Counted from the stretch's first letter, positions 42,585 to 55,094 are shown. The stretch is 64,000 bases of DNA from Apteryx mantelli (GCF_036417845.1 NW_027118693.1:2552001-2616000), one strand, 5' to 3'. Numbers and translations: made by a program. The notes: generated from the sequence alone by a model not told the origin.

Positions 42585-42862
42585 CTATGAGGCACTGAGA
42601 AACAAGTGACATCACAACCACAAACTGCACCCACATGACCAGCACTGGCCTATGAGGCACTGAGCCACAAGAGACCTCACAAACACAAACTCCACCCACA
42701 TCACCAGCACTGGCCTATCAGGCACTGAGCCACAAGTGACATCACAAACACAACCTGCACCCACAGGACCAGCACTGGCCTATCAGGCACTGAGCCACAA
42801 GTGACATCACAAACACAAACTGCACCCACATGACCAGCACTGGCCTATCTGGCACTCAACAG
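42585..42862 (-). repeat. Inverted satellite fragment, about 4 units
   Basis: Four-odd 65-bp units in opposite orientation to the main array (CCAGCACTGGCCTATCAGGC, then ACTGAGCCACAAGTGAC). Cut cleanly by the 5' LTR within a unit, at CTAT. Confidence 0.95.
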
Positions 42863-43496
42863 AAGTCACCTCACAAATACAAAAAAGGAGCAATGGGGCT
42901 CCTAGTGGCTTAGCAGATACTGAGGCTGAATGACTCCACAAACACAAGCAGCAGCAATATGCAGCAAGCTGGAATGTCAGGTCCTCAGGCTCAAGTGACC
43001 TCACAGGCAGCCATGAAGCCAGATATCTGCTCCTGGCCTCTTTGCGACCGAAGCACAATTGACCTCAACAAGCACAAACAGCAGCAATGTCCATGCTGAT
43101 CGCCAATCACATACCGATGCACAACTGACCACAAAAGCACCAACAGCAGCAATGGGCCTGCTCCCCCTTTATGAGGCATGCAGACACAAGAGACCTCACC
43201 AGCATCACCAACGCTACATGCATGCTGTTGGCCTACCAGATGCAGAGGCACAACTCACCTCACAAGCACAAATGGCATCGACCTGCCTGCTGCTGCCCTA
43301 TCTGGGACTGAGTCACAAGGGAGCTGAAAAGTGCAAACCTTCACAGAGGAAAAGCTCACCTGGGCCACTCTCACGTCCCTTGATTACGCTGTGATCACTC
43401 CATACAGAACAGTCTTCTGCAAATGGCTTTCATCTCCTGGCAAGACTCTCTCCACATCATGCGACAGCTCCACTCTTCACCCTGGCAACAAATCAC
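42863..43496 (-). repeat. Duplicon B: inverted copy of 18,944-20,400, without CR1
   Basis: The reverse complement matches duplicon A along its whole length, including the paired near-identical 80-bp units and the segment CTCTCTCCACATCATGCGAC. It holds the empty target (TGACTC at 42,931-42,936) of the CR1 present in A. It ends at AAATCAC (43,496), where a CR1 begins. Confidence 0.9.
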
Positions 43497-44802
43497 CCGT
43501 TTGGAATTAAATCTGGCGAGAGATGTCAAGGACAGCAAGAAGGGCTTCTTCAAATACATCAGTAGCAAGAGGAAGACTAGGGAAAATGTGGGCCCTTTGC
43601 TGAATGGGGTGGGTGCCCTGGTGACGAAGGATGCAGAGAAGGCAGAGTTACTGAATGCCTTCTTTGCTTCAGTCTTTACTGCTCAGGCCAGCCCTCAGGA
43701 ACCCCAGACCCTGGAGGCAAGAGAGAAAGTCTGGAGGAAGGAAGACTTTCCCTTGTTCGAGGAGGAGTGGGTTAGAGACCATTTAAGCAAACTTGACACC
43801 ACAAATCCATGGGCCCTGATGGGATGCACTCACGAGTGCTGAGGGAGCTGGCGGACATTATTGCTAAGCCACTCTCCATCATCTTTGAAAGGTCATGGAG
43901 AACAGGAGAGGTGCCTGAAGACTGGAAGAAAGCCAATGTCACCCCAGTCTTCAAAAAGGGCAAGAAGGAGGACCCAGGCAACTGCAGGCCAGTCAGCCTC
44001 ACCTGCATCCCTGGAAAGGTGATGGAGCAGCTCATGCTGGAGGCCATCTCCAAGCATGTGGAGGACAAGAAGGTGATCAGGAGTAGTCAGCATGGCTTCA
44101 CCAAAGGGAAATCCTGCCTAACCAATCGGATAGCCTTCTATGATGGAATGACTGGCTGGGTAGATGAGGGGAGAGCAGTGGATGTTGTCTCCCTTGACTT
44201 CAGCAAGGCTTTTGACACCGTCTCCCATAGCATCCTCATAGACAAGCTCAGGAAGTGTGGGCTGGATGAGTGGACAGTGAGGTGGATTGAGAACTGGCTG
44301 AATGGCAGAGCTCAGAGGGTTGTGATCAGTGGCACAGAGTCTAGTTGGAGGCCTGTAGCTAGCGGTGTCCCCCAGGGGTCAGTACTGAGTCCAGTCTTGT
44401 TCAACTTCTTCATCAATGACCTGGAGGAAGGGACAGAGTGCACCCTCAGCAAGTTTGCTGACGATACAAAACTGGGAGGAGTGGCGGATACGCCAGAGGG
44501 CTGTGCTGCCATTCAGAGAGACCTGGACAGGCTGGAGAGGTGGGCAGAGAGGAACCTCCTGAAGTTCAACAAAGGCAAGTGCAGGGTCCTGCACCTGGGG
44601 AGGAATAACCCCATGCAGCAGTACAGGTTGGGGGCTGACCTGCTGGAAAGCAGCTCTGCAGAGAAGGACCTGGGAGTGCTGGTGGACACCAAGTTAAGCA
44701 TGAGGCAGCAATGTGCCCTTGTGGCCAAGAAGGCCAATGGTATCCTGGGGTGCATCAGGAAGAGTGTTGCCAGCAGGTTGAGGGAGGTGATTCTCCCCCT
44801 CT
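43497..44802 (+). mobile_element. CR1 LINE ORF2 fragment: reverse transcriptase
   Basis: Open frames 43,497-43,842 and 43,809-44,802, split by one frameshift near 43,810, encode the linker and reverse transcriptase. Motifs in order: [67 protein letters not shown] and the active-site FADDTKL, then the C-terminal [14 protein letters not shown]. The endonuclease is missing, and the copy also stops abruptly at 44,802 before the usual 3' end. A later deletion or rearrangement must have removed the tail. Confidence 0.93.
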
Positions 44803-47601
44803 CTTCTCAAGCTTGTAGGGTGCATTATCAAAAGGTCATATGGAGTCCCTCCGTGAAAACAGTGACTTAGCAGAAGTCTGGTAGGGTGGCCTTTGCACAC
44901 ATAAGAGTTGAGCTGTCTTAGTTTGTGTTAATCACTTGGCCTCCCTTTATACCTGGGAACAGGAATAGGCAGCTGTAGAAAATTATTTATCTCACTTGAG
45001 CTGATTTATAATTTAGGATGAAACTAAAGAGGAATATCATCATATTTCTGTTAGAAGGAAGCAAAAATGTTTGAAAGTTTTGTGCGGAAAGAAGACCTAC
45101 TCTGTTGGATGGCAGCATGGGCAGAGTCTTTTGGAAAGAAAGTAATGGAATGCAAATGATTTCTGGCCTACGTTCTCTCATGCAGATCTTAGAAACTTAC
45201 TTTGGGCACTTACTTTCTCCTGTCACATTCATGGAGCATGTTACTGATGCCTTTACAGGAGTTGGCGACACAAGAGCTTCAGGGCCACCCTCTCGCTGGC
45301 TGGGGTGAATGCAACTTCTGTTGTCAGTACTTTCAGAAGGAACGTAACATTTTAGATCTAAGAAAGGCTTTGCAGTGGACTAGAATATTTCTGTGTTCAT
45401 TTAGCAAAGTCCTCAAAGTCCACCTTTTTTTTTTTAATTTACTTATTTCATTTTCAATTCACCTATTAAAAAAAAATCCATTATTTATCCAGCTCAGTGA
45501 TCAAGGAGGTGGATAGCTATTTAGGGGGCCTTTATCCACAGAAGAAAGTCTGTTATTTACTGTGCACATCCATCACAGGAAGCAGACCCTGGTCGTCAGG
45601 CCATGCTGCTCATATTGCTTAACTTTTGGGTCTCCTGGGTGTCTGCTGGCCCACGTAGTGTCCCTGCAGCCCAGAGACACAGGCATGTCGTTTTGTGTTT
45701 GCTTCCTCCATTCAAGGCACATGAAATCAAGTGAGGGCTGTTGATCACTGCTGACAAAAGGTGTGCTTTGTTTTGTTTTGTAGTGTGGCAGTGAGGATAT
45801 GTGCTGCATGCCTTAGGGCATAAAATACAGTTTGACGTCTGCACAGAGCAGAGGAAGCAACACCCAGCACAGTCTTGTTTGTACCCCTTGCAAGGGGGAA
45901 CTCTTGGAGTGACCTGTTCCTTCAATGGAAGAAGCAAATTCCTGAATGAACTGTCCCACCACTGCACCTGGACTTTTCCCTGGTGTGAATAAGGTGAACA
46001 GTCTGGAGGTCAGGCCATCAGAACAAAGCAAGCACCTAAGATATTGGTGTAGAGGCAGCAGTGGGCAAACAGTGAGGTTCTGTTATTTCTGTGCTGTAAC
46101 CAGAGGTGTTGCGCTCCCACAGATAGTCAAACTGTAGCTTTCTATCCAGAAATATCAGAGCCATTAGTGCCAGAGTGACTTTGAGGGGGATTTTTCACAA
46201 TAAGATGCCTAAGATAACTAAGTTAAAGTACTATCTGTGATTTCAAAGTCTCTTCACTGAAGATGTCTTGGTGGGATTCTTTGCCAGCTTAAAGGGGATG
46301 GGAGTCATCCAACTAACTACCTTCAAAATTTCCATGCTAGGCATTTAAGACTAAACTCATCCATCTTGTGTTTCTGTACTATTGCGAGTGAGTGATTTAA
46401 ATAATAAAAATGTCTCTCAGATAGAATGATAATGTCATATTTTTATTTAAAATGGATAAACAAATACTGCTTTTGATTCTCATTCCAAAACAACATATTT
46501 GTCTTGCAAATCGTGAGTGAAAATGAATCCATGAAAATTATAAAATGGCAATACCATGACAAGGATTAGAGAAAAGGAATTTTTTGTTTGCTTTTGTCTG
46601 GTGAAGGGGTTGGAGAGAACTTAAGGTCTAGATCTAATCCTTGTGGCTGCAGAGGCTGCACCTCACTGATCTAAAGTCCCTCACTTGCACAAATTATAAC
46701 ACATTACCCAGCATGTGGTTCAGTGCATCTGGCATTTCCTATTAAACAGATGAGCCTCCTATGCTCAGTATACTTCCTCTGAAGTACTATGGACAACTAG
46801 CATAAGAGGAGATGATATAATCCTCTAGACTATCACAGGAGGGTGGGCAATGCCCTCAGCTTAGGGCATTTAAGTTACAAATGTTTATATGTGGACCAAA
46901 CTATTCCACTGCGTGAGGCTGTACTATTAGCTGAAGTATTGGCTCTGACAGCATTGTGTCATAAGGACTGGGCATTTATTTCATTAAGCTTGATCTGTGG
47001 ACAATTGCATTGTTACTCAACAATTAAATTACTGACCAATATTCTGGATTTAGTTGCAGCTTAAAAGAGAGCTGATGTTAGGTGGGTAATTTAGACTTTA
47101 TTTTGTCTATGTTCTTGTCCTTACCAGGAGGTTAATGGGGAGAAGCAAGTGCCACTTAGCAGAGAAATAAAGCCATTGTTGTTCTCCTTTTTATTTGTTC
47201 CACCTGTTTCCTGTCTCTTTCTAAAGGCAAAAAGGCTCAACAAAGCTCTGTCACCAAAATAAACAGGCAAACCAGATTTTGTGACAAGGAGAAGCTGCAT
47301 CCAAACTGGAGGAAGGTGAACTGTCTTGAGAATTTGGTGTGCCAAGGAAGGAGGAACTCCTCAGCTTGCTGCTTTCTGTCTCAGTTTCCACTCTTAGAAA
47401 ACACCATCACCAGGGTATTCACCAGGGTTTGTAAAGTGCTTTCAGACCATTTGAAAGGCATCCCTATCTGAGGATTAGGTCTTATCATGGTGATATGTTT
47501 CAGGAGAGAAACTGGTGTGATTTCATGAAACTCCACACTGCTAAGAAAGAAAGGTGTAATTTCAGCAAATGAATCCTAATCATTTGTTCCATCCCCCCTC
47601 T
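44803..47601. other. No gene recognised
   Basis: A/T-rich unassigned sequence. It holds a T/A-rich patch near 45,426 and 46,390-46,450. Short frames without domains. Confidence 0.45.
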
Positions 47602-47629
47602 GTTTTCCTTCCACATACAAAATCTCTCC

Positions 47630-48577
47630 TCAGAAGGAAAAACATTTTCTGGAGATTATCACACTTCTCTTCAAGCCCACCTTGAGAGCTTTCTTCATCT
47701 GCTCGTTCCTCAGGCTGAAAATAAAGGGGCTCATCAGAGGAGTTATCATTGTGTTGATCAGGGCCACCATTTTGTAATAGGAAGTGTGGTGACTTGAAGG
47801 CAGCACATACTGGAAGATGCAGCTACCATAGCCCAAGATGACAATGGTGAAGTGAGAGGAGCATGTAGAAAATGCCTTGTTCCTCGATGAAGCTGAGGGC
47901 AACCTAAGGATGGTGTTAATGATGTATAGGTAGGACATTGCTGTCATGACCAGTGAGCCGAAGATGATGATGGAAGCAGTCATGAAACTTATCAGTTCCA
48001 CAGTCTGTGTTTCTGCACAGGACAACTTGATCAAAAGCATGCTGTCACAGAAGAAGTGGTCAATATGATTGGCATTGCAGAAGGGCAGCCTGACAACTAG
48101 GACAGTGGGGACAATGGTGGACAGGAAGCCTGCAGTCCATGATCCCAACAGGAGCTGAACACAAAGCTGGCTGTTCATGAGCATGGGGTACTGAAGAGGG
48201 TAGCATATGGCCACATAACGGTCGTAGGACATGACAGCCAGAAGAACAAACTCAATGTTGCCCAAGAAGAAGTAGAAGTAGCACTGAGTTAAACAAGCTG
48301 GGTAGGAGATGGCTTTGTTGCCCATCAACAGGCTTGCTACTGTTTTGGGTATGATGCATGTAGTGATGAAGATCTCCAAAGAGGAGAGGTTGCAGAGGAA
48401 AAAGTACATAGGTCTGTGGAGGTCTCGGTCAGAAAGAACGAGGGCAATGATCAGCAGGTTTCCAACTAAGATCACCAGGTAGGAAGCCAGGAAAGTGATT
48501 GCTACTAGGTACTCCTGATGGTGGAGGGAGGGGAAGCCCAAGAGAAGGAACTCTGTGACAGTCGTATGGTTCAACAT
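47630..48577 (-). CDS. Olfactory receptor, left palindrome copy
   Basis: A class II odorant receptor of 315 residues, intact. I start at MLNHTTVTEFLLLGF, a typical OR N-terminus with the NHT glycosylation site; the frame stays open upstream to 48,784, but those residues are not receptor-like. Motifs: GN in TM1, PMYFFLCNLSSLEIF in TM2, MSYDRYVAICYPLQY at the end of TM3, ECL2 cysteines in LPFCNANHIDHFFCDSMLL and LSC, KAFSTCSSHF before TM6, and SPFIFSLRN at the end of TM7 (SPxxF in place of NPxxY, shared by both copies). Human family number cannot be set; OR6/OR9-like or a sauropsid family. Its twin is at 63,025-63,972 on the opposite strand. Confidence 0.95.
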   Translation of the reverse strand: MLNHTTVTEFLLLGFPSLHHQEYLVAITFLASYLVILVGNLLIIALVLSDRDLHRPMYFFLCNLSSLEIFITTCIIPKTVASLLMGNKAISYPACLTQCYFYFFLGNIEFVLLAVMSYDRYVAICYPLQYPMLMNSQLCVQLLLGSWTAGFLSTIVPTVLVVRLPFCNANHIDHFFCDSMLLIKLSCAETQTVELISFMTASIIIFGSLVMTAMSYLYIINTILRLPSASSRNKAFSTCSSHFTIVILGYGSCIFQYVLPSSHHTSYYKMVALINTMITPLMSPFIFSLRNEQMKKALKVGLKRSVIISRKCFSF

Positions 48578-48784
48578 ATCTGCAACTGAGCTGCGGTGAG
48601 TAAGAGAAGATGGTGAGTGGAGGAAACGATTCCTTGTAAGGTTAGAGGAAGTGGAGACAGGTAGAGAAATGTAGAAGTATAATAGAAGAGATACATGGGG
48701 ACACTCACAAAAAGTCTGTAAGGAAAACAGAGAAGATAGGAGAGGCATGGAGAAACACCATATAGTAAGGAGACACCATTTCAA

Positions 48785-50700
48785 ACAATAACAACAAACT
48801 TAGTTTCTACGTTAGAGTAGGAATTCATTATTAACAACATGTAAGTTTTTGCATTTGAGCTCCTTACTCAAGTGTCCTTTTATAGCCAATGGAGAAAAAA
48901 ATAGACATTTCTCAGTCATTCTTTCTCTAGTCTATCTTAAATCTGTATTTTCGGATGAGATAAAATGCATCCTGGAGAAAGATAAAACATCTCTTCAAAG
49001 TGACATTAACTTTTTGTTTGGGTAAGGAATGGAGAGAAAGCAGAAAGAGGATGGTGATAAAGGAGGAGGCCACTGGGAAATAAAGGTAATAGGAGGGACA
49101 AAGCCAAAAAGAGGGAAGACAAATATTCTATGATTAAAACTGTGGTCTTTCCCTCCAAGCTTGAACTATTCCCTATAGAGCAGAAATCTTTACAAAGAGA
49201 CTCTTCTTCAGTTGCAGCAATCTTTCTTGCTGAGAAATGGTTTTGATAAAACATGCTGGCCATCAGAAGGAAAAATAAAAAAGTAATACAAGTAATACAA
49301 AGGAGAGAGAAAGAAAAAAAAGAAAATCCTAGGAGATAAAAAGATAAGTAGGGGATTTCATCAGTTGGGGATAAAAAAAAATAAGCGCCCTATCTTGTAA
49401 AACAAATAAATAACAAACAGAAACCCAAAAGACTTTTTTTTTTTTCTGTGAACACTGGAAAAAATGAAGCTTGGTTTGATGTGGAGTCGGTCCTGAATTC
49501 ATTACCCGAGCTCTTGAAGATGTTGAATTCTCTATGCAGTCCTCTCAGGACAGTCTACCCCTATGTAGACCATTTCCTTTCCATCCTGCCGCTTTTGCTC
49601 ACAGAACTTGTATAAGCCCAAAAGAGAGAACAGTACTACTCTGTGCTGCTTAGCTGGACCTGGCCAACAAGCTAAAGCAGAAGAAGGGGCAGAGACCCAG
49701 GCACATAGACGCAGACTGATCAGCAAGGTCTCATTGCCTGAGAAATATCACAGGCAAAGGGGGACAGTCACAGGCAGGCAGGCAGGCAGGCAGTCTAGGA
49801 ACTCAACAACAACAACAATAAGAATCAAAGAAAAATGAGGTGAAATGCAGCAAAGCAGTTACTTACATTAATCTATGTGCAGGAAACACTGTCAAGGGGA
49901 AACAGAAGGCCAGCAGAATTTCTGCAGACCATCATCTCCTTCCCTCTCCTCCCACAACCTTGAGAGAACAATCTGGCATGTCTCATTTCAAGGTTCTTGC
50001 AGAGCCTCTTTGAGTCAGCTGCTAATGCCGTTTGTTCTGATGCACTGGGCTGCCAGACAGAAGTAAGCTCTGATTTTTTTTTTCCTTTCAAGTAAAACCA
50101 CCCAAAGCCCTTTGGTATTCCCTGAAGAATCACGGTCCCCTGTGCTTTCCTGAGATGCTCCTCAGCAGAGTCGGTCTGAGAGGGTGACAGGACATTAATT
50201 AAAATGATAGCTGGTACCCAGGTGACCTAATCCCTGCAGAAATGTAGATCCATTTTGTGAGGCAGCCTAAGAGAGAGAAACAGCAAATCTTTAAAAGTGC
50301 TATCAAGAAATGTAATCTGTGAAAGCAGTTTCTGTGGAGCTACTGTCACACTCCCTGCCTTATCTTTCTAATGTTGGACATCGAAAGGATAGATTTTAAA
50401 TGTTCAAGAGGTAGACACCTTAGGTTGCCTTAGGTTAGTCAGTGGAGTTTAGGACATGATTCAACTTTTCACAAAATGGATTTCTAAAGGAGAGGAGAGG
50501 AACAGATTCCTCCTCTCTAAGGGCAGAGGGAGGCTTGAGTGACAGACTGACATGTAGGCATCTTCATTGCAGACCTCTGGGAGCTCTTCAGGGGTGAGAC
50601 ATTGGTTCCTAAGGGCCACCTGACTATCTTCTACCCCTCCAAAAGGAAGTGTGAACCTGAGGGTTCAGAGTTATAACTGCCAACATAATGCAGACCTCTC
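48785..50700. other. OR 5' flank in the left arm
   Basis: Mirrored at about 60.9-62.8 kb. Contains A-runs (about 49,310-49,440). A non-coding first exon of the OR could lie here, but none can be fixed. Confidence 0.4.
49771..49795. repeat. (CAGG)n microsatellite
   Basis: Five to six CAGG units, with (CAA)n about 10 bp beyond. The mirror copy in the right arm is at about 61,816-61,836. Confidence 0.9.
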
Positions 50701-52142
50701 TTACCATCTTAATGCATCTAGGTTAGGACTAGGCACCTCTGAATTGTTCACCTGAAGTTCAGTGAGAGCAATCTCATCCGTGGTGACACTGAGCAAGGCT
50801 TTCCCTTCCCCTGAGTACAGGCAGGCTCTTAGTCCACCTCCTTTGTACTCAGTGTGGACAGCCCCAGCAGAGCACAAGCCTCTGCCCATAGGCTTGTTAC
50901 TGAACTCCAGTGTTCCCAGGGGACTATTTGACCCTGTTTCTCTTTAAGCTGGGCTCTAGATCTCTTCTTGTTTCAACCCATTTCTTCATTTTCCAATACA
51001 TCCAGGGGGTGCAGAGGAGTGGCTGGAGTAGCCCAGTGTCCCCTCAATTTCCTCACCAGTCTTTCAGGAAGCATGTACCCATGTCATTGTGTTTCCAGCT
51101 GATGTATCACCTCGTGTAGGGTTGATGCACAGAGACATTTGGCCAGTCTTCCTGCATCTTGGGATCCATTTTGACCACAGCACTTTGCTTGCAAAGGGTT
51201 TGCGTGAAGGAATTCTGAAGAATGTGTGCTATGAGTAATTGTCCTTATGAAATATATCCACCTGTCTCTAGTGAGTGTGGTCATGTACACCAGTCAGGGT
51301 GGCATTTTATCCACACTCAGCATCCTTCTATAATTGCAAGGTTGAACAGAGAGCAGCTGTTCCTGGTGGGGGTCTCTGCTGGGCCAGTCTCCAACCACAC
51401 CTGGAGTAATGCTCCAGATGTGACCCCAGCTATGGGTGCATTTGGCACCATCACAGCCATCCCCTGGGGTCAGGGCTGGTGCTGCTGGGTGGGGGGAAGC
51501 ACCACCCACTGCAGCTCGCAGCTCTGGGTGCGCAGGGGTGCACACAAGTGGTGCTGGGACCCCTCCTTCCCCATGGGACCAAACCAGCAGGGACAAGGGG
51601 TCCAAAGGGCACTGGGGAACCTGATGGGGAGACAGAAAGAGTGGAGGAGGCTTGGGAGAGCTGTTCCTGGGCAGAAGTGGGTGAGGAGCAGGAGGAGGGC
51701 CCGTGACACCCAAGGAAGTGACCAAGAGTTGGAGCTCAGTACTGAACTGATCAGCTAGGGTTTTCTTCATTTTGTTCACTGCCTGTAGAGCAAGTGTGAA
51801 GCTTTCATCATTGAGGCAACTGCTGTCCTTGTGCTTCAAATGATTTCTGTGCCTCTTAGCTTTGAGCATGAATCGTCTTTCAAGCAGAAGCTGGAAGCTT
51901 GACTTCCTGCTGCTCTGTGTACCTGGAGGCTGGCTCCAAGGTCTTCCAGGCCATGTGTCTCTGCAGCAGGGGCTGGGGCTTGACCCAGAGAAAGTCATGG
52001 CATCTCCCTGGTCCCCCTTGGGAGAAGGAAACTGCAGAGACACTGGCCTGCCAAGAGGACTTTGCTGTCCAACCAGAAGACCATTTCCTGGAGGAGGATA
52101 ACCGTATCAGGAGCTTACAAAGCTCTGTCCCATGCCCTTGAG
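50701..52142. other. No gene supported in this part of the left arm
   Basis: A 249-codon minus-strand frame (51,294-52,043) looks long, but its mirror in the right arm is broken by a stop near 59,857, so I do not call a gene. Confidence 0.4.
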
Positions 52143-52794
52143 TTCAGGAGTGCACCCTCAGCAAGTTTGCTGATGATACAGCACTGGGAGGAGTGGCTGA
52201 TACACCAGATGGTTGCCCTGCCATTCAGAGTGATCTTGACAGGCTGGAGAAAAGGACAGAGAGGAACCTCATGGAGTTCAGGAAAGGAAAATGCTAAGTC
52301 CTTCACCTGGGGAAGAATGACCCCATGCACCAGCACAGGCTGGGTGCCCCCCAGCTGGAGAGCAGCTCTGCAGAGAAGGACCTGGGGGTCCTGGTGAACA
52401 CCAAGTTGACCGTGAGCCAGCAATGTGCCCTTGCAGCAAAAGCCAATGGTATCCTGGGCTACCTTAGGAAGAGCATTGCCAGCCGGTCGAGGGAGGTGAT
52501 CCTCCCCCTCTACTCAGCACTGCTGAGACCACTTCTGGACTGGTGTGTCTAGTTCTGGGCTCCCCAGTACAGGAGACACGTGGACATATTGGAGCAAGTC
52601 CAGCAAAGGGCCACAAAGGTGATTAAGGGACTGGAGCATGTCTCTCATGTGGAGAGTCTGCGAGACTTGGAATTGTTTAGCCTGGAGAAGAAAAGGCTCA
52701 GAAAAGGCTCTTATCAAGGTTTATAAGCATCTGACGGGAGGGACTAAAGAAGGTGGAGCCAGAATCTTCTCTGTGCTGCCCTTGGCAGGACGAG
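52143..52794 (+). mobile_element. CR1 fragment, 3' part of ORF2 (left arm)
   Basis: The plus strand gives [20 protein letters not shown], the C-terminal reverse transcriptase and [15 protein letters not shown], with several stops. It covers the RT active site to just short of the ORF2 end. It is cut where an opposed CR1 piece begins. Confidence 0.88.
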
Positions 52795-54062
52795 AGACCC
52801 TTGGAAGGAGGCGCTCCATTCCCAGAGGGTACACCTCTGAGATACTGTGGTCTGAAGGCAACCTGCGCAGGAGCAGGGACACCCTGCATGAGTCAAGAAC
52901 TGTGGTCCGAGAGCATTTGCTCCATGACACGTTGCTCACCAAAGTGAGGCTGAACAGCCTGTAGCTCCCTGGTTTGTCCTTGTGGCCTTTTCTGAGGATG
53001 GGCACAACAGCTCTTTTTCAGCTCACTGGGACCTCCCCTCATCTCCACAACCTTTCAGAAATGATAGAGAGCAGCCTTGCTACGACAGCAGCCAGCTTTC
53101 TCAATGCCCTCTGATGCCACCCATCCAGTCCCTTAGACTTGTATGGGTTGAGTTCTTGCAAGTAATCCCTCGCTCAGACCTCATCCACTGCTGGTCACTT
53201 TTCCCCTCTGGAGTTCTGTCTCTAGGTGCTACGACCCAGGAGACCTTCTTGGTGAAGACTGAAGCCAAGAATGCATTGAGTTCCTCAGACCTATCTACAT
53301 CTGCTACTACTAGATTCCCTGCCCCATTCAGCAGTGAGCCCACATTTTCCTTTGCATTCTTTTACTGCAGCTGAAGCAGTAGCAGCTCTTCTACATGCTC
53401 TTGACATCCCTGCAAGTGTCAATCCCACAGGAGCTTTGGCTTCCCTAACACCATCCCTACTTCACTGGACAATATTTCTGAATTCCTCCTTTGCAGTTTC
53501 TCCCTCCTTCCCATTCCCATATGCTGCCTTATTGCACTGGAGCTCAGGCATGAGTTCCCTCTTCAGCCAAGCTGGTCTCCTGAGATGTCTACTAGTTTAA
53601 CTGAGTATCAGGATGGACCATTCTTGTGCTTGGTGGATGCTGTCCTAAAAGACCTGCTGGCTCTCCCGAGCTACCCTGCCCTTCAGAGTTGCCTCCCCTT
53701 GTCTGTCCCATGGAAGAGCTCCATACATGTGAGCTGCACCTTCACACAAAGGGCACCCCCCTCCTCATCTTCTGCCTTGGTCTCTCCTGAAGAACTTGTA
53801 CCCTACTATCGCAGCCCTCCAGTCACGCGAGTGAACCCACCACATCTCAGTTATTCCAACCATGTGGCAGCCCTGTGACAGCTTGTGTGTCTCCAGTGCC
53901 TCCTGCTGTGCCCCAAGCTGCATGCACTTGTGTCTGTTTGGGCTGCAGAGCCTCAGCTGTGGCACAAAGCACAGATTGGTCATGGGGAAACCTGTGACCA
54001 AGGGCCAAGGACACTGTGTGTGCAATGGCTCTACTTCAGAGCAGAGACATGCTGGCATAGAT
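52795..54062 (-). mobile_element. CR1 fragment, endonuclease to mid-RT (left arm)
   Basis: The minus strand, from about 54,060, shows the endonuclease (MVGITEMWWVHSRDW, then VGYKFFRRDQG). After several frameshifts come the linker (KENVGSLLNGAGNLV, LNAFLASVFTKK) and part of early RT. It faces the plus-strand fragment and supplies the complementary half of ORF2, so an internal inversion of one CR1 copy is possible. The order is not that of twin-primed L1 copies. Confidence 0.82.
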
Positions 54063-54919
54063 AGCAGGTGGCAACGTAGTGGTGAAAGGAGGTTCCCACT
54101 GAGATGGCAAACTGTCTAGTACCCAAGGCCATGGCGAAACAGGGCTGGGCCGTGCAGGAATGGCAGGAGAGGGGGTTGCTGCCCAAGCTGAATCTGCAGC
54201 ACCTTGGGGCCTGTGGCAGAGGTGAACCAATCTCCAAAAGGACAAGGTGCCAATGAAGAAGTCCCTGAGCTGGGACAGCCTGCAGCGACATGAGTGGAGA
54301 CCTTGGTGTTATGTGCCTCCCATCTATGCAGCATGCTTGGATGTAGATGGTACAGACTTTGCCCAAATGCAGTGGTGGGATTCAGTTATTCGGGCAAAGG
54401 TAGGAAACCCGAGGTGCCCTGGGACACTTCCTGAGCAAACACTCCAAAAGGGCATGGTTTTCCTCTAGGTCCCATGCTGGATCTGCTAGAAACGTGCGGT
54501 TGTGCTGGACACCCCAGGCATCAGACAGGGCACTGCAGGCCTAATATTATGTCACTGAATCGAGTGTCTGCACTGAAATACATCAGCTGTTTATAATGGA
54601 GGGATCTGCATGTTTCTCAGGTTCAGAGTGAGGGGACATCTAGCACTGTGAGGCTTCTACTGTTCAGATGACCAAGGAAATTCCCCACCTGGCCCCCACC
54701 TGATGCTCTAGAAGGATAGAGGTCTCATAGTTGCTCCATCAGAGCAAGCAGACACTGGAACATGCCTTGGACCACCTCTGTCTCTTCAAATTTCACCAAG
54801 TGTTAGTGGGTCACCAGCTGACTCCCACCCTTCATCTCCACTTATTATAGTGGGAGCTTAGCCAAGGAGCTTGTATGCAGACATCTCTGTTGTGCTCACT
54901 TCAGCTTTGGCAAGGAGGA

Positions 54920-55094
54920 TCAAGGGGTCTGCTAGGACCTTCTGAAAGTGCCTTCACCCATCCCTTTGTCTATAGATAGCACCAGCTTCCCCTTTGCTGG
55001 CCTCATCAGGGTTTGTCTGACCTGCTCCTTAGCACCTGCAAACTTGGGGATGTTCCTGGACAGTGCCCTGCTGCTGGCAGGTTTCTGCAGGGCC
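54920..55094 (+). repeat. Inner inverted repeat, left
   Basis: About 175 bp matching the reverse complement of 55,310-55,484, from TCAAGGGGTCTGCTAG to TTTCTGCAGGGC. The outer 120 bp match best. It starts exactly where the outer palindrome's left arm ends. Confidence 0.9.

Larger units (their letters stand above)
47602..54921. repeat. Left arm of a large palindrome
   Basis: Matches the reverse complement of 56,690-64,000. Paired coordinates sum to about 111,602 at the OR end and 111,611 at the inner end, so net indel is only about 9 bp. By eye most of 49.3-54.9 kb is almost identical between arms, while the OR gene, its 5' flank and a patch near 49,190 differ more. The outer limit is not visible because the right arm runs off the window. 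Confidence 0.97.

Noticed and set aside
46843-47064. 73-codon plus-strand frame starting MGNALSLG
   Set aside because: It begins like a myristoylated Gag, but nothing retroviral follows, and there is no LTR or primer site nearby.
51294-52043. 249-codon minus-strand open frame in the left palindrome arm
   Set aside because: The mirror copy in the right arm has an in-frame stop near 59,857 and shifted continuation. There is no domain, and the region is proline- and serine-rich in the way chance GC-rich frames are.
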